Shown: one piece after another, positions 43,290 through 51,456 of the stretch
How the letters are laid out: the number at the start of each line of letters is the position of its first letter
Position numbering within the stretch: the stretch's first letter is position 1
NCBI GenBank assembly: GCA_036226585.1
Contig: CP108997.1
Span: 3,410,001-3,474,000, forward strand
Source of the DNA: Streptomyces sp. NBC_00708
Lineage (GTDB): Bacteria > Actinomycetota > Actinomycetes > Streptomycetales > Streptomycetaceae
Direction of reading: 5' to 3'
DNA: 64,000 bases
Position numbers and translations under genes: made by a program
Notes under the pieces: model-generated
Databases searched by the model: none
Told to the model about the DNA's origin: nothing
What the model saw: the letters and a program-made list of their open reading frames with translations, nothing else

Positions 43290-44057
43290 CTACTTCACCG
43301 GCTCCGCGTAGTGCAGATCCACCGTGCCGGAGTAGCCGGGAAGCGTCACCGCCCGCTGCTCGTCGACCTGCCAGCCGAGCCCGTACGCCTTCACGTACAG
43401 CAGGTAGTTCTGGATCGACGGCGAGGCGTCGAGCGCCCGCCGCAGCGCACCGGGGTCGCCCACCGCGGTGATCTTGTACGGGGGTGAGTAGACCCGGCCC
43501 TGGAGGATCAGGGTGTTGCCGACGCAGCGCACGGCGCTGGTGGAGATCAGCCGCTGGTCCATGACCTTGATGCCCTTGGCTCCGCCCTGCCACAGCGCGT
43601 TGACGACCGCCTGGAGGTCCTGCTGGTGGATGACCAGGTCGTTGGGCTGGGGATCGGGGTAGCCGGGGCTCGCGGTGGCGTTCGGCGGGGCGTCGTCGAG
43701 CGTGACGGAGACGGCCCGGCCGGAGATCGCGGTGGTACCCGCGGTCCGCTCCAGCGCCTTGAGCTTGGCGGCCTCGGCCTTGGTGCTGCCGTTGTCGCGC
43801 TGGGCGAGGCTGTCGATGTCCCCGCGCACGGAGGCGGCGGACTCCTCCAGGGCGGCGTTCTTCTCGCTGCGCTGCTGGATGAGGTCGGAGAGCTTCAGCA
43901 GCGAGGCGTCGGTGCGGATATTGGTGCCCTTGGCCGTATTCGCGCTGGTCACGAAGATAAGTCCGGCAAGGGCGAAAACGGCAGCGGTGAGCACTCTGAC
44001 CGGGTGCCGGAAGGTGCGCCGGACCGGCCCGGGGGGAGAGTCGGCAGAATTGCTCAA
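43290..44057 (-). CDS. DUF881-family protein
   Basis: 255 residues. One transmembrane helix (about 21-38), a coiled-coil stretch (about 55-100) and a C-terminal DUF881 domain (about 110-250). DUF881 proteins usually occur near division genes of actinobacteria; their function is not known. A TTG at 44057 is the best start, since the sequence continues directly into the typical N terminus and GGAGATAAGGG lies upstream. Divergent from crgA, conserved neighbour. Confidence 0.88.
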   Translation of the reverse strand: MSNSADSPPGPVRRTFRHPVRVLTAAVFALAGLIFVTSANTAKGTNIRTDASLLKLSDLIQQRSEKNAALEESAASVRGDIDSLAQRDNGSTKAEAAKLKALERTAGTTAISGRAVSVTLDDAPPNATASPGYPDPQPNDLVIHQQDLQAVVNALWQGGAKGIKVMDQRLISTSAVRCVGNTLILQGRVYSPPYKITAVGDPGALRRALDASPSIQNYLLYVKAYGLGWQVDEQRAVTLPGYSGTVDLHYAEPVK

Positions 44058-44198
44058 CGTACCCTTATCTCCTTCGGTGCCACGGAAGCACTACGCTAAC
44101 GGACGCCCGGGGGAGGCCACATTCCCCCTCGCGCCCAGCCCCGGCGCCAGCCACAGTTCCCTGCGCGGTCACGCAGCGCATCGACAGGAGAGTTCCTC

Positions 44199-44453
44199 GT
44201 GCCGAAGTCACGTATCCGCAAGAAGGCCGACTTCACGCCGCCTCCGGCGAAGCAGGCGACCAACATAAAGCTGACCAATCGCAGCTGGGTCGCGCCGGTG
44301 ATGCTGGCGCTGTTCCTGATCGGCCTGGCCTGGATCGTCGTTTTCTACGTGACCGACGGCGACCTGCCGGTCGAGTCGCTGGGGAACTGGAACATCGTCG
44401 TCGGCTTCGGCTTCATCGCCGGCGGCTTCGGCGTCTCCACCCAGTGGAAGTAG
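44199..44453 (+). CDS. crgA: CrgA, septation regulator
   Basis: 84 residues. Small membrane protein with a cytoplasmic basic start ([10 protein letters not shown]) and two transmembrane helices (about 31-51 and 64-79). CrgA was found in Streptomyces, where it inhibits FtsZ-ring formation and coordinates growth and sporulation septation; in mycobacteria it links FtsZ, FtsQ and PBPs. GTG start with GACAGGAGAG upstream. Its 3' side is followed directly by the DnaA-box cluster. Confidence 0.95.
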   Translation: MPKSRIRKKADFTPPPAKQATNIKLTNRSWVAPVMLALFLIGLAWIVVFYVTDGDLPVESLGNWNIVVGFGFIAGGFGVSTQWK

Positions 44454-44508
44454 CCCGCGCGACCGCGTAGACCACAGATCGCCCCGGGTTCGCAACCCCT
44501 GCCCTGAG

Positions 44509-44757
44509 TTACCCACAGCGTTATCCACAGGTGGGGGAAAAGGTCAGACGATCTGTGGATAACTCTCCGGCCGTTGACGCCGGTGTGACTGCAGCCGCCT
44601 CCACCCGGAGGCGGAACGCCCCTTGTCCCGACTGGAAAAACCCAGCTCAGGGACAAGGGGCACAGTTGTGCCCGCACTATGCACAAGATCGGGATCACGC
44701 TGTGGAATCCTGTGGACAACTTCGGTCACAAATGGTCCACAACCGTCCTGTGGAGGA
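44509..44757. promoter_or_regulatory. Cluster of DnaA boxes in crgA-rhomboid intergenic region
   Basis: In 250 bases: TTATCCACA (44521-44529), TGTGGATAA (44554-44562), TGTGGACAA (44711-44719), TGTGGAGGA (44749-44757, consensus TCCTCCACA), plus near matches TTACCCACA (44509-44517), TGTGGAATC (44701-44709) and TGGTCCACA (44733-44741). Two groups flank two hairpins. There is no gene between 44454 and 44772. DnaA-box clusters outside oriC are known in Streptomyces and titrate DnaA. Confidence 0.85.
44595..44660. terminator. Two hairpins at centre of DnaA-box cluster
   Basis: Stem 1: CCGCCTCC (44595-44602), loop ACCC, GGAGGCGG (44607-44614). Stem 2: CCCCTTGTCCC (44619-44629) with GGGACAAGGGG (44650-44660), 20-base loop that can pair CTGG/CCAG. 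Probably terminators for convergent crgA and rhomboid genes. Confidence 0.7.
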
Positions 44758-44772
44758 TGACGGAGGCGGCCT

Positions 44773-45681
44773 CTAGGCCAGGGCGGCCGTTCTGGTCACC
44801 ACGATCAGGACGGTGGCCAGCAGGACCAGGGCACAGGTCCCGAACTGCACCAGATCACGCCGCTCGCGCGGGGCGTGCAGCATGCCGATCGCGATCAGCA
44901 CTCCGGCGACCAGTCCCCCGACATGCGCCTGCCAAGCGATCCCGCCCCAGGGGTTGAAGGTGATCACCAGGTTGAGCGCGAGGATCATGAAGACCGGGCG
45001 CATGTCGTAGTTCAGCCGGCGCATCAGCACGATGGTCGCGCCGAGCAGACCGAAGATGGCGCCGGAAGCACCCAGCGAGGGCTGGTTCGGCTCCGCGAGC
45101 CAGTAGGTCAGCGCACCGCCCGCCAGCCCCGAGAGCAGATACAGCGCGAGGTAGCGAGCCCGGCCCAGCACGGCTTCGAGCGGGCCGCCCAGCCACCACA
45201 GCCCCAGCATGTTGAAGGCGATGTGCCACACCTCCTGGTGCAGGAACATCGACGTCACCAGCCTGTACCACTGGCCCTCGGCGATGCCCTCGGGCGGACC
45301 GCCGTAGTAGAAGTTGGCCCGGCCGAGCAGCACCAGCTTGTCGAGCAGCGCGTCGTCGGCGAGCACCGCGATGAACACCGCGACATTGATCCCCAGCAGG
45401 ATCTTGGTGATCAGCCGGGGATCGGCCGCCACGGCGCCGCCGGCCAGCGTGCGCGGCCGGGCCGCGGAGGCGCCGTGTCCCGTACCGGAACCCTGGCGGA
45501 CGCAGTCCGGGCACTGGAAGCCGACCGACGCGCTGACCATGCAGTCCGGGCAGATGGGGCGGTCGCAGCGGACGCACCGGACCGCCGTCTCGCGGTCCGG
45601 GTGGCGGTAGCAGACGACCGGTCCCTCCACGGGCGGGGGCGGCCCGGACGCACCCGGCGGCTGCTGGTCCATCGGTCCCAT
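44773..45681 (-). CDS. Rhomboid intramembrane serine protease with zinc-finger N terminus
   Basis: 302 residues. An N-terminal cysteine-rich module (CYRH...CVRC, CPDC) resembles a B-box or zinc ribbon. Six transmembrane helices follow with HIAFNMLGLWWLGGPLE, the catalytic Ser in GASGAIFG and the catalytic His in QAHVGG. It cleaves transmembrane helices of unknown substrates. The ATG at 45681 (MGPMDQQ) is preferred; an ATG at 45768 would add 29 residues with no match expected, and MDQQ at 45672 is also possible. Confidence 0.93.
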   Translation of the reverse strand: MGPMDQQPPGASGPPPPVEGPVVCYRHPDRETAVRCVRCDRPICPDCMVSASVGFQCPDCVRQGSGTGHGASAARPRTLAGGAVAADPRLITKILLGINVAVFIAVLADDALLDKLVLLGRANFYYGGPPEGIAEGQWYRLVTSMFLHQEVWHIAFNMLGLWWLGGPLEAVLGRARYLALYLLSGLAGGALTYWLAEPNQPSLGASGAIFGLLGATIVLMRRLNYDMRPVFMILALNLVITFNPWGGIAWQAHVGGLVAGVLIAIGMLHAPRERRDLVQFGTCALVLLATVLIVVTRTAALA

Positions 45682-45841
45682 GGCTTCCCGGTCCCCTCGG
45701 TCCTCGTCGTTCGGTGCTCGTCGTGGCGGGGACGCACACGGCACCGCCCCGCACGTCCGTTCTGTCATGAGATACGGACGAGCGGGGCGGTTGGTTCCCG
45801 AACGCGGAATCGGAGAGTGACCGGGTGGTGACGTAAGGCGC

Positions 45842-46369
45842 TCAGCGCTTCTCGACGGCGACCGACTCGATGACGACGTCCTGCACCGGGCGGTCGGTAC
45901 GCGCGTTGGTCGCGGTGCCGGCGATGGCGTCCACCACCTGCCGGCTCTTGGCGTCCGCCACCTCGCCGAAGATGGTGTGCTTGTTGGTCAGCCAGGCTGT
46001 CGGCGAGACCGTGATGAAGAACTGCGAGCCGTTGGTGCCGGGGCCCGAGTTGGCCATGGCGAGCAGATACGGCTTGGTGAAGGCGAGATCGGGGTGGAAC
46101 TCGTCCGCGAACTTGTAGCCGGGACCGCCCGTGCCGTTGCCCAGCGGATCGCCGCCCTGAATCATGAAACCGTCGATCACGCGGTGGAAGACGGTGCCGT
46201 CGTACAGCCGGCCCGTACTCTTCTCGCCGGTCTCCGGGTTGGTCCACTCGCGCTCACCGTTGGCGAGCTCGACGAAGTTCCTGACCGTCTTGGGAGCGTG
46301 GTTCGGCAGAAGCCGGATCTCGATGTCGCCCTGGTTGGTCTTCAAGGTGGCGTAAAGCTGCTCGGCCAC
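45842..46369 (-). CDS. Cyclophilin-type peptidyl-prolyl isomerase
   Basis: 175 residues. Single cyclophilin domain covering the whole chain, with active-site residues in FHRVIDGFMIQGGDP and SQFFITV (near residues 105-115). No signal peptide, so cytoplasmic. GTG at 46369 with GGAAGG upstream. Normal size for PpiB-like proteins. Catalyses proline isomerisation in folding; not essential in most bacteria. Confidence 0.95.
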   Translation of the reverse strand: MAEQLYATLKTNQGDIEIRLLPNHAPKTVRNFVELANGEREWTNPETGEKSTGRLYDGTVFHRVIDGFMIQGGDPLGNGTGGPGYKFADEFHPDLAFTKPYLLAMANSGPGTNGSQFFITVSPTAWLTNKHTIFGEVADAKSRQVVDAIAGTATNARTDRPVQDVVIESVAVEKR

Positions 46370-46766
46370 GATCTGCCTTCCGTGAGTCTGCCCATGTGCT
46401 CTGCGCGGCTGCGCTGCGCGTCGGCCCGCTCCGGCAACCGGTCCGGCCCCGACGCCCCGATCCTCGCACGGGCCACCCCGGCGGCGTCCGAGGCGAGCGC
46501 CGGGCGCCCTCCGCGCCGCCCGGCGCGGCGGATGCCGCCATGCGCGTGCCGAACCTGCCGCCATACGCGTGCCGAAGAGACGCACGGCGGGCCGGAGCGT
46601 GGGATGGTCGGCGCAAGACTCCCCTTGCACCACATCGCCCGGGACATCCTTTGTATGCCGTATGACCCGGATGCCCGCCCCACGTGCCCCACCGGCACCG
46701 CGCAGGCATGATCTCGAAATGGGTGGAAAGGCGGAGTACCAACCCGCCACCAAGGAGGAGGATCCC
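46370..46766. other. Intergenic region, divergent genes
   Basis: 397 bases between the cyclophilin and DUF5324 genes, holding both promoters. A 21-base imperfect direct repeat TGCCGCCATGCGCGTGCCGA(A) lies at 46533-46553 and 46556-46576 with one mismatch. I see no supported gene. Confidence 0.5.
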
Positions 46767-47504
46767 GTGACCCGCATCGACAGCGTGCGTGCCGCAACCG
46801 ACTCGGCGAGGGACAGCGTGCAGCACGCCGCGGACGTGGTGGCGCCCTACGCCGACTCGGCCAAGGAACAAGCCGTTCACTATGCGCACGAGGCCCGCAC
46901 GCTGCTCGCACCGAAGGTGTCGAAGGCAGCCAAGCAGGCCCGTGTCCAGTACGGCGCGCACGTCGCCCCCCGTATCGAACTCGCCCTCACGCATGTACCC
47001 CCGAAGGTCGACGAAGTCGCCCAGCGCGCCGCGCTCCGCACCCGTCAGGCCGCCCGCAGCGCCGCGGACTACACCGTCCCCCGCATCGAGACCGCCAGGG
47101 CCGCCGCCCAGCCGGTGGCCGAGGAGGCGGCGGCCCGCAGCGCCGCCGCTGTCGCCGCCCTGCGCGGGCAGGTCACGGCGAAGCAGATCCGCAAGCTGGC
47201 CCGGAAGCACGAGCGGCGGGCCAGGGCCGGCAAGGCGTTCAAGGGCCTGGCCGTGACCGGCATCCTCGTGGGTGCCGGCTACGCGGTGTGGCGCTGGTGG
47301 GACAAGCAGGCCAACCCCGAGTGGCTGGTCGAGCCGCCGGCCCCCACCGAGGTCGACGACCGCGCCCCGCTGTCCTCCGTCGACGGCAGCCCGAACGCGT
47401 CGACGATCCTGGACCCCGAGGTCGAGGCCAAGCAGGCCGACGCCGAAGCGGGCGAGGACGGTCCGGACGTCCTGGGCGGCACGGACCGGGACGACCGCCC
47501 CTGA
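46767..47504 (+). CDS. DUF5324-family membrane protein
   Basis: 245 residues. Long amphipathic helix-rich N-terminal region (about 1-150, alanine-rich), one transmembrane helix (about 157-173) followed by RWWDKQ, and an acidic C-terminal tail. This matches the actinobacterial DUF5324 family, whose function is unknown; the repeats resemble coat or cytoskeleton-like helical proteins. GTG at 46767 with an AAGGAGGAGG ribosome binding site. The following 275 bases before tRNA-Ala hold no supported gene other than the terminator. Confidence 0.85.
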   Translation: MTRIDSVRAATDSARDSVQHAADVVAPYADSAKEQAVHYAHEARTLLAPKVSKAAKQARVQYGAHVAPRIELALTHVPPKVDEVAQRAALRTRQAARSAADYTVPRIETARAAAQPVAEEAAARSAAAVAALRGQVTAKQIRKLARKHERRARAGKAFKGLAVTGILVGAGYAVWRWWDKQANPEWLVEPPAPTEVDDRAPLSSVDGSPNASTILDPEVEAKQADAEAGEDGPDVLGGTDRDDRP

Positions 47505-47730
47505 TCCGTACCGGCCGGAAGGCACGACGGACACCGCCGCACAGCACGCGCGCCGGGACGGGCGCCGGAGGACCACAAGGTCTCCCGGCGCCCGTTCGTC
47601 CTATCGTTCTCCCGCTCTCCCTGGGGGCCCGGCCGCGGGCGCGGCGGGCAGGGCGACGGTAGGAGCGGAACGATGAAGACCCTTTGAAGAACCTGTCCGG
47701 CAGCCGTGCGGTCCGGCCCAGGCATATGCA

Positions 47731-47774
47731 AAGAGGTCCCCTGATCCGCGTTTCCGCAGTTCAGGGGACCTCTT
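47731..47774 (-). terminator. Terminator of tRNA-Ala
   Basis: AAGAGGTCCCCTGA (47731-47744) pairs with TCAGGGGACCTCTT (47761-47774), a 14-bp stem just downstream of the tRNA on the minus strand. Confidence 0.9.
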
Positions 47775-47779
47775 GATGT

Positions 47780-47852
47780 GGAGCCTAGGAGATTCGAACT
47801 CCTGACATCTGCCTTGCAAAGGCAGCGCTCTACCAACTGAGCTAAGGCCCCG
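47780..47852 (-). tRNA. tRNA-Ala (anticodon TGC)
   Basis: 73 bases. Acceptor GGGGCCT/AGGCTCC, D-arm with AGCTCAGTTGGTAGAGC, anticodon stem CTGCC/GGCAG with loop TTTGCAA (anticodon TGC), and T-arm with GTTCGAATC. CCA not encoded. Confidence 0.97.
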
Positions 47853-48020
47853 ACAGCACGCAGCTCCGAACGCCTCGACGTTCGGGCCACCGCCGCAGAA
47901 CAGAGTACCGGCTCACCCCCGTGTTCCTGCAAAAATACGGGGACTCCCGGTGCGCGACCACGCTCCGTAAGATGCTGGTCGAGGTTCGCAGCAGCGAAGC
48001 CGATGCGAAGGGGAGACGCA

Positions 48021-48569
48021 ATGGATGCAGCGCAGCAAGAGGCGACGGCCAGAGCCAGAGACCTTCAGCGCAGTTGGTACGGAGAGCCGTTGGGGGCGCT
48101 CTTCCGCCGTCTGATCGACGATCTCGGTCTCAACCAGGCCCGGCTCGCCGCGGCACTCGGACTGTCCGCTCCCATGCTCTCCCAGCTCATGAGCGGTCAG
48201 CGCGCGAAGATCGGCAACCCGGCGGTCGTCCAGCGCGTCCAGGCACTCCAGGAACTCGCCGGTCAGGTCGCCGACGGCAGCGTCAGCGCCGGGGAGGCCA
48301 CGGACCGCATGGAGGAGATCAAGAAGTCCCAGGGCGGCTCGGTGCTCTCGGGCACCGGCCAGACCACCTCCAGCGGTGGGGCACCCACCGTGCGCCGCGT
48401 GGTCCGGGAGATCCAGTCGCTGCTGCGCTCGGTCGCGGCCGCCGGTGACATCATCGATGCGGCGGACTCCCTCGCCCCGACGCACCCGGAACTGGCAGAG
48501 TTCCTCAAGGTGTACGGGGCGGGGCGCACCGCGGAAGCGGTCGCGCACTACGAGAGCCACCAGAGCTAG
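48021..48569 (+). CDS. XRE-type DNA-binding protein preceding a kinase
   Basis: 182 residues. Helix-turn-helix at about 38-75 (LNQARLAAALGLSAPMLSQLMSGQR) and a C-terminal helical region (about 115-180). It is conserved before the kinase gene in streptomycetes, as I recall. The ATG at 48021 has AAGGGGAGAC upstream; an ATG at 48003 would add six residues. The kinase follows after 58 bases on the same strand, so it may be a phosphorylation target or regulate the operon. Confidence 0.85.
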   Translation: MDAAQQEATARARDLQRSWYGEPLGALFRRLIDDLGLNQARLAAALGLSAPMLSQLMSGQRAKIGNPAVVQRVQALQELAGQVADGSVSAGEATDRMEEIKKSQGGSVLSGTGQTTSSGGAPTVRRVVREIQSLLRSVAAAGDIIDAADSLAPTHPELAEFLKVYGAGRTAEAVAHYESHQS

Positions 48570-48627
48570 GTTCCCGCGCGATACGGGGGAACGGGCCGAA
48601 ACAGGAACGGGGAGCGAGCGCAGCGCC

Positions 48628-50076
48628 ATGGGTGAGGTCTTCGCCGGACGGTACGAACTGGTCGATCCGATCGGACGCGGTGGGGTCGGTGCCGTGTGGC
48701 GCGCCTGGGACCACCGGCGCCGCCGCTATGTGGCGGCCAAGGTCCTGCAGCAGAGCGACGCGCACACGCTGCTCCGCTTCGTCCGCGAACAGGCGCTGCG
48801 CATCGAGCATCCCCATGTGCTGGCGCCGGCCAGCTGGGCCGCCGACGACGACCAGGTGCTGTTCACCATGGACCTCGTCAGCGGCGGCTCGCTGGCCCAT
48901 GTCATCGGCGACTACGGCCCGTTGCCCCCTCGGTTCGTCTGCACCCTGCTCGACCAGCTGCTGTCCGGCCTCTCGACGGTGCACGCCGAGGGTGTCGTGC
49001 ACCGGGACATCAAACCCGCCAACATCCTTATGGAAGCGACCGGCCGGGGCCGGCCGCACCTGCGCCTGTCCGACTTCGGCATCTCCATGCGCAAGGGCGA
49101 GCCCCGTCTCACCGAGACGAACTACGTGGTGGGGACGCTGGGTTACTTCGCGCCCGAGCAGATGATGGGAGCGGAACCGGACTTCCCCGCCGACCTCTTC
49201 GCCGTCGGCCTGGTCGCCCTCTATCTGCTCCAGGGCACCAAGCCCGACTCCCAGGACCTCATCGAGAACTTCGCCGCGCACGGTACGCCGAGCGCCCCCG
49301 ACGGCGTCCCGGAGCCGTTGTGGCAGGTCATCGCGGGGCTCCTGCAGCCGGACCCGCAGGACCGTTTCCGTACCGCCACGGGGGCGCGCAAGGCCCTGAA
49401 CGCCGCCGTGGAGATGCTGCCCGAACCCTCGCACGACGAGGAGCCGGTGGAGGTCTTCGACCAGATCGGCCCGCTGCCCGAGGGCTTCGGCCCCGACGGG
49501 CCGGAGCGGTCGGGCCGGACGCCGGGGCCGCACACGCCGGACCCCCGGCCCACCGGTCAGCAGGCCCCGTCCCAGGCGTCCCCGGTCATCCCGGCCCCGG
49601 AAACCCCGGCTCCCCAGCCCCCTTCGCCCCAGCCCACCGGCCCGCAGCCCGGCGGGCCGTTCGCCCCGCAGCCGGGCGTACAGCAGCCGCAGCCCTACCC
49701 GTCCGCGCCCGCGTCCATGTCCGAGACGGGCAGCTTCCACCTTCCGCCTCCCGAGCCGGCCGTTCCCGCGCACCAGGCTCCGCAAACGGCCGCGCCGGCG
49801 GCCTCGTACGGCTATCCGGGCCCCGCACCGGCCGGATACGCCGCCCCCTACGCGGACCCGGCGCACGCACCGGCCCCCGGACCGCACGACCAGTCCCTCA
49901 CCCGCCCCTACACGGCCCCCCAGCAGGGCGCCCCCTTCCAGGGGGTCCAGGGGGTCCAGGGATCGGCTCCCGCCCCGCGCACGCGACCGGGACCGTCCCC
50001 GAAGGTGGCGGTCCCGGTCCTGCTGGTGGCGCTGGTCTGCTTCGCCGTGGGCATCTGGGCGCTGACCCAGGTCTGA
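48628..50076 (+). CDS. Ser/Thr protein kinase with C-terminal membrane anchor
   Basis: 482 residues. Kinase domain at about 6-265: GRGGVGAVWRAW, ATP-site lysine in VAAKVL, HRDIKPANILM, and DFGISM in place of DFGIAR. Long proline-rich disordered linker (about 290-455), then a single transmembrane helix at the very C terminus (about 460-480) with no outside domain. Unlike PknB it cannot sense extracellular ligands by itself. ATG at 48628. Its activation loop differs from the PASTA kinases. Partner probably the XRE protein upstream. Confidence 0.93.
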   Translation: MGEVFAGRYELVDPIGRGGVGAVWRAWDHRRRRYVAAKVLQQSDAHTLLRFVREQALRIEHPHVLAPASWAADDDQVLFTMDLVSGGSLAHVIGDYGPLPPRFVCTLLDQLLSGLSTVHAEGVVHRDIKPANILMEATGRGRPHLRLSDFGISMRKGEPRLTETNYVVGTLGYFAPEQMMGAEPDFPADLFAVGLVALYLLQGTKPDSQDLIENFAAHGTPSAPDGVPEPLWQVIAGLLQPDPQDRFRTATGARKALNAAVEMLPEPSHDEEPVEVFDQIGPLPEGFGPDGPERSGRTPGPHTPDPRPTGQQAPSQASPVIPAPETPAPQPPSPQPTGPQPGGPFAPQPGVQQPQPYPSAPASMSETGSFHLPPPEPAVPAHQAPQTAAPAASYGYPGPAPAGYAAPYADPAHAPAPGPHDQSLTRPYTAPQQGAPFQGVQGVQGSAPAPRTRPGPSPKVAVPVLLVALVCFAVGIWALTQV

Positions 50077-50097
50077 GGAAGGACGGCCCGGCCCCGG

Positions 50098-51456
50098 CTA
50101 CCAGGCCTGGGGCGGGCCTCCGTACGGATACTGACCGCCACCGGTGGGCGCGGCGGGTACGGCGACCGCGCGGCGCCGCGCGATCAGCGTCCAGGCGCCG
50201 ATCCAGAGCACCAGCACGGCGCCCGCGCCGATCCCGGCCGCCGCGACCAGCTTCATCGTGCCGCTGGTCCTGCCGGCGGCAGCGGCCTGCGCGCCGTTCC
50301 GCCCCTCCCGCGCCGCGTCCTTGTCGCCCTGGGTCACGGCGAAGATCCCGGCATCACCCTTGTACGGCGTCTTGGCCGCCTGTCCCTTCACGCTGATCTG
50401 GAGCGACAGTGTGATCGGCTTGTCGCCGTACGCCTGCGCGACCTGCGGGCTCAGCGAGACGGAGAGGTAGTACCAGCCGGCGAACCTCATGCCGCCGGTG
50501 TCGTCGCTGGGGTCGTACCGGTTCTTGTACGCGACCGGGGGCAGCGGGTCGAGGGAGACGGAGGCAGGCTTTCCCGAATACGACATCGGCGACACCTCGT
50601 CGACGTGCCCCAGGACGGGATTCTCCAGTGACATCGCCAGCGCACTGCTGACGTACGCGTTCTTCGCGGACGTGCTGTTGCTCAGCCCGGCCGTGGCGAA
50701 GAGCTGCTGCCCCCAGTCCACCGGGACCCGGTAGAAGAGGGTCTGGCCGGGCTCGATCCGGTCCTTCCACTCGCCGGTCTCCAAGCTCGTGGCGTCGTAG
50801 TAACCGGCGCCCCCGTGCCGGGTGTTGTCCGTGGCCGCGGCCGGCGGAGGCGGCGACGAGGACGGCCAGGACGACGGGGCCGAGGTCGGGGCGGACGAGG
50901 GGTCCGCGAGCTGCGGCTCGGAGACGTAACGCAGCTCCAGGTCCCACTCCCCCCGGTCGGACGTCTCCTTGCTCTCCCGCTCGACGAGCACGTAGTACGT
51001 GCCGGCCTCCTTGCAGCTGCCGTCCTTGTCGACGCGCCGGGAGGCGTAGGCGGCGATGGGACGCGGGTACTGCGCGGACCCGAAGACGGCGTCCTGCGAA
51101 CTGCACTGGTCGTCCGAGCTGTCCCGGACGCTGATCGTGATGCCGTCCCCGTACGCCACCTTGCTGCCGGCCTTCGGCACGACGACGGCGGAGACATAGG
51201 CGTTCGTCTTCGCGTCCAGGTTCAGCCGGTAGTAGAGCTTCTGCTCGCCCGAGATCCTGCTCCTGTAGACGGTGTCCGGCTTCAGCGCCACCGCGTCGGC
51301 GCTGACCTCCTCGCCGGTGACCGACCGGGCGTCCGGATCGAAGGTGTACGTGCCGCCCTCGCCCGCCGCGTACGCCTGTCCGGGCAGCGCCGCCACCGCG
51401 AACACCGCCGCCACCGCCGCCAGCGCCCTCCGCATCCTGCTGCGCCGCCTCATCAC
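50098..51456 (-). CDS. Secreted, membrane-anchored protein, paralogue of VWA partner
   Basis: 452 residues. Signal peptide (about 8-30), two beta-rich domains (about 45-180 and 215-385) and a C-terminal transmembrane helix (about 410-430) with positive residues. The domains match, piece by piece, those of the upstream VWA protein: KLYYRLNLD/KRYYAVDLD, YYVLVERESKETSD/YRLVVERASKKGSD, and KDRIEPGQTLFYRVPVDWGQQ/RDRILPSQTLWYKVPAGWGQQ. So it is an older duplicate without the VWA domain. GTG at 51456 overlaps the upstream stop (GTGA). Function unknown, surface location likely. Confidence 0.83.
   Translation of the reverse strand: MMRRRSRMRRALAAVAAVFAVAALPGQAYAAGEGGTYTFDPDARSVTGEEVSADAVALKPDTVYRSRISGEQKLYYRLNLDAKTNAYVSAVVVPKAGSKVAYGDGITISVRDSSDDQCSSQDAVFGSAQYPRPIAAYASRRVDKDGSCKEAGTYYVLVERESKETSDRGEWDLELRYVSEPQLADPSSAPTSAPSSWPSSSPPPPAAATDNTRHGGAGYYDATSLETGEWKDRIEPGQTLFYRVPVDWGQQLFATAGLSNSTSAKNAYVSSALAMSLENPVLGHVDEVSPMSYSGKPASVSLDPLPPVAYKNRYDPSDDTGGMRFAGWYYLSVSLSPQVAQAYGDKPITLSLQISVKGQAAKTPYKGDAGIFAVTQGDKDAAREGRNGAQAAAAGRTSGTMKLVAAAGIGAGAVLVLWIGAWTLIARRRAVAVPAAPTGGGQYPYGGPPQAW

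Noticed and set aside
46396..46665. Plus-strand frame in the cyclophilin/DUF5324 gap
   Set aside because: No ribosome binding site, no hydrophobic or domain pattern, covers the direct repeat; treated as non-coding.
47279..47932. Minus-strand frame reading through tRNA-Ala
   Set aside because: It crosses a complete tRNA and its terminator, so it cannot be a real gene.
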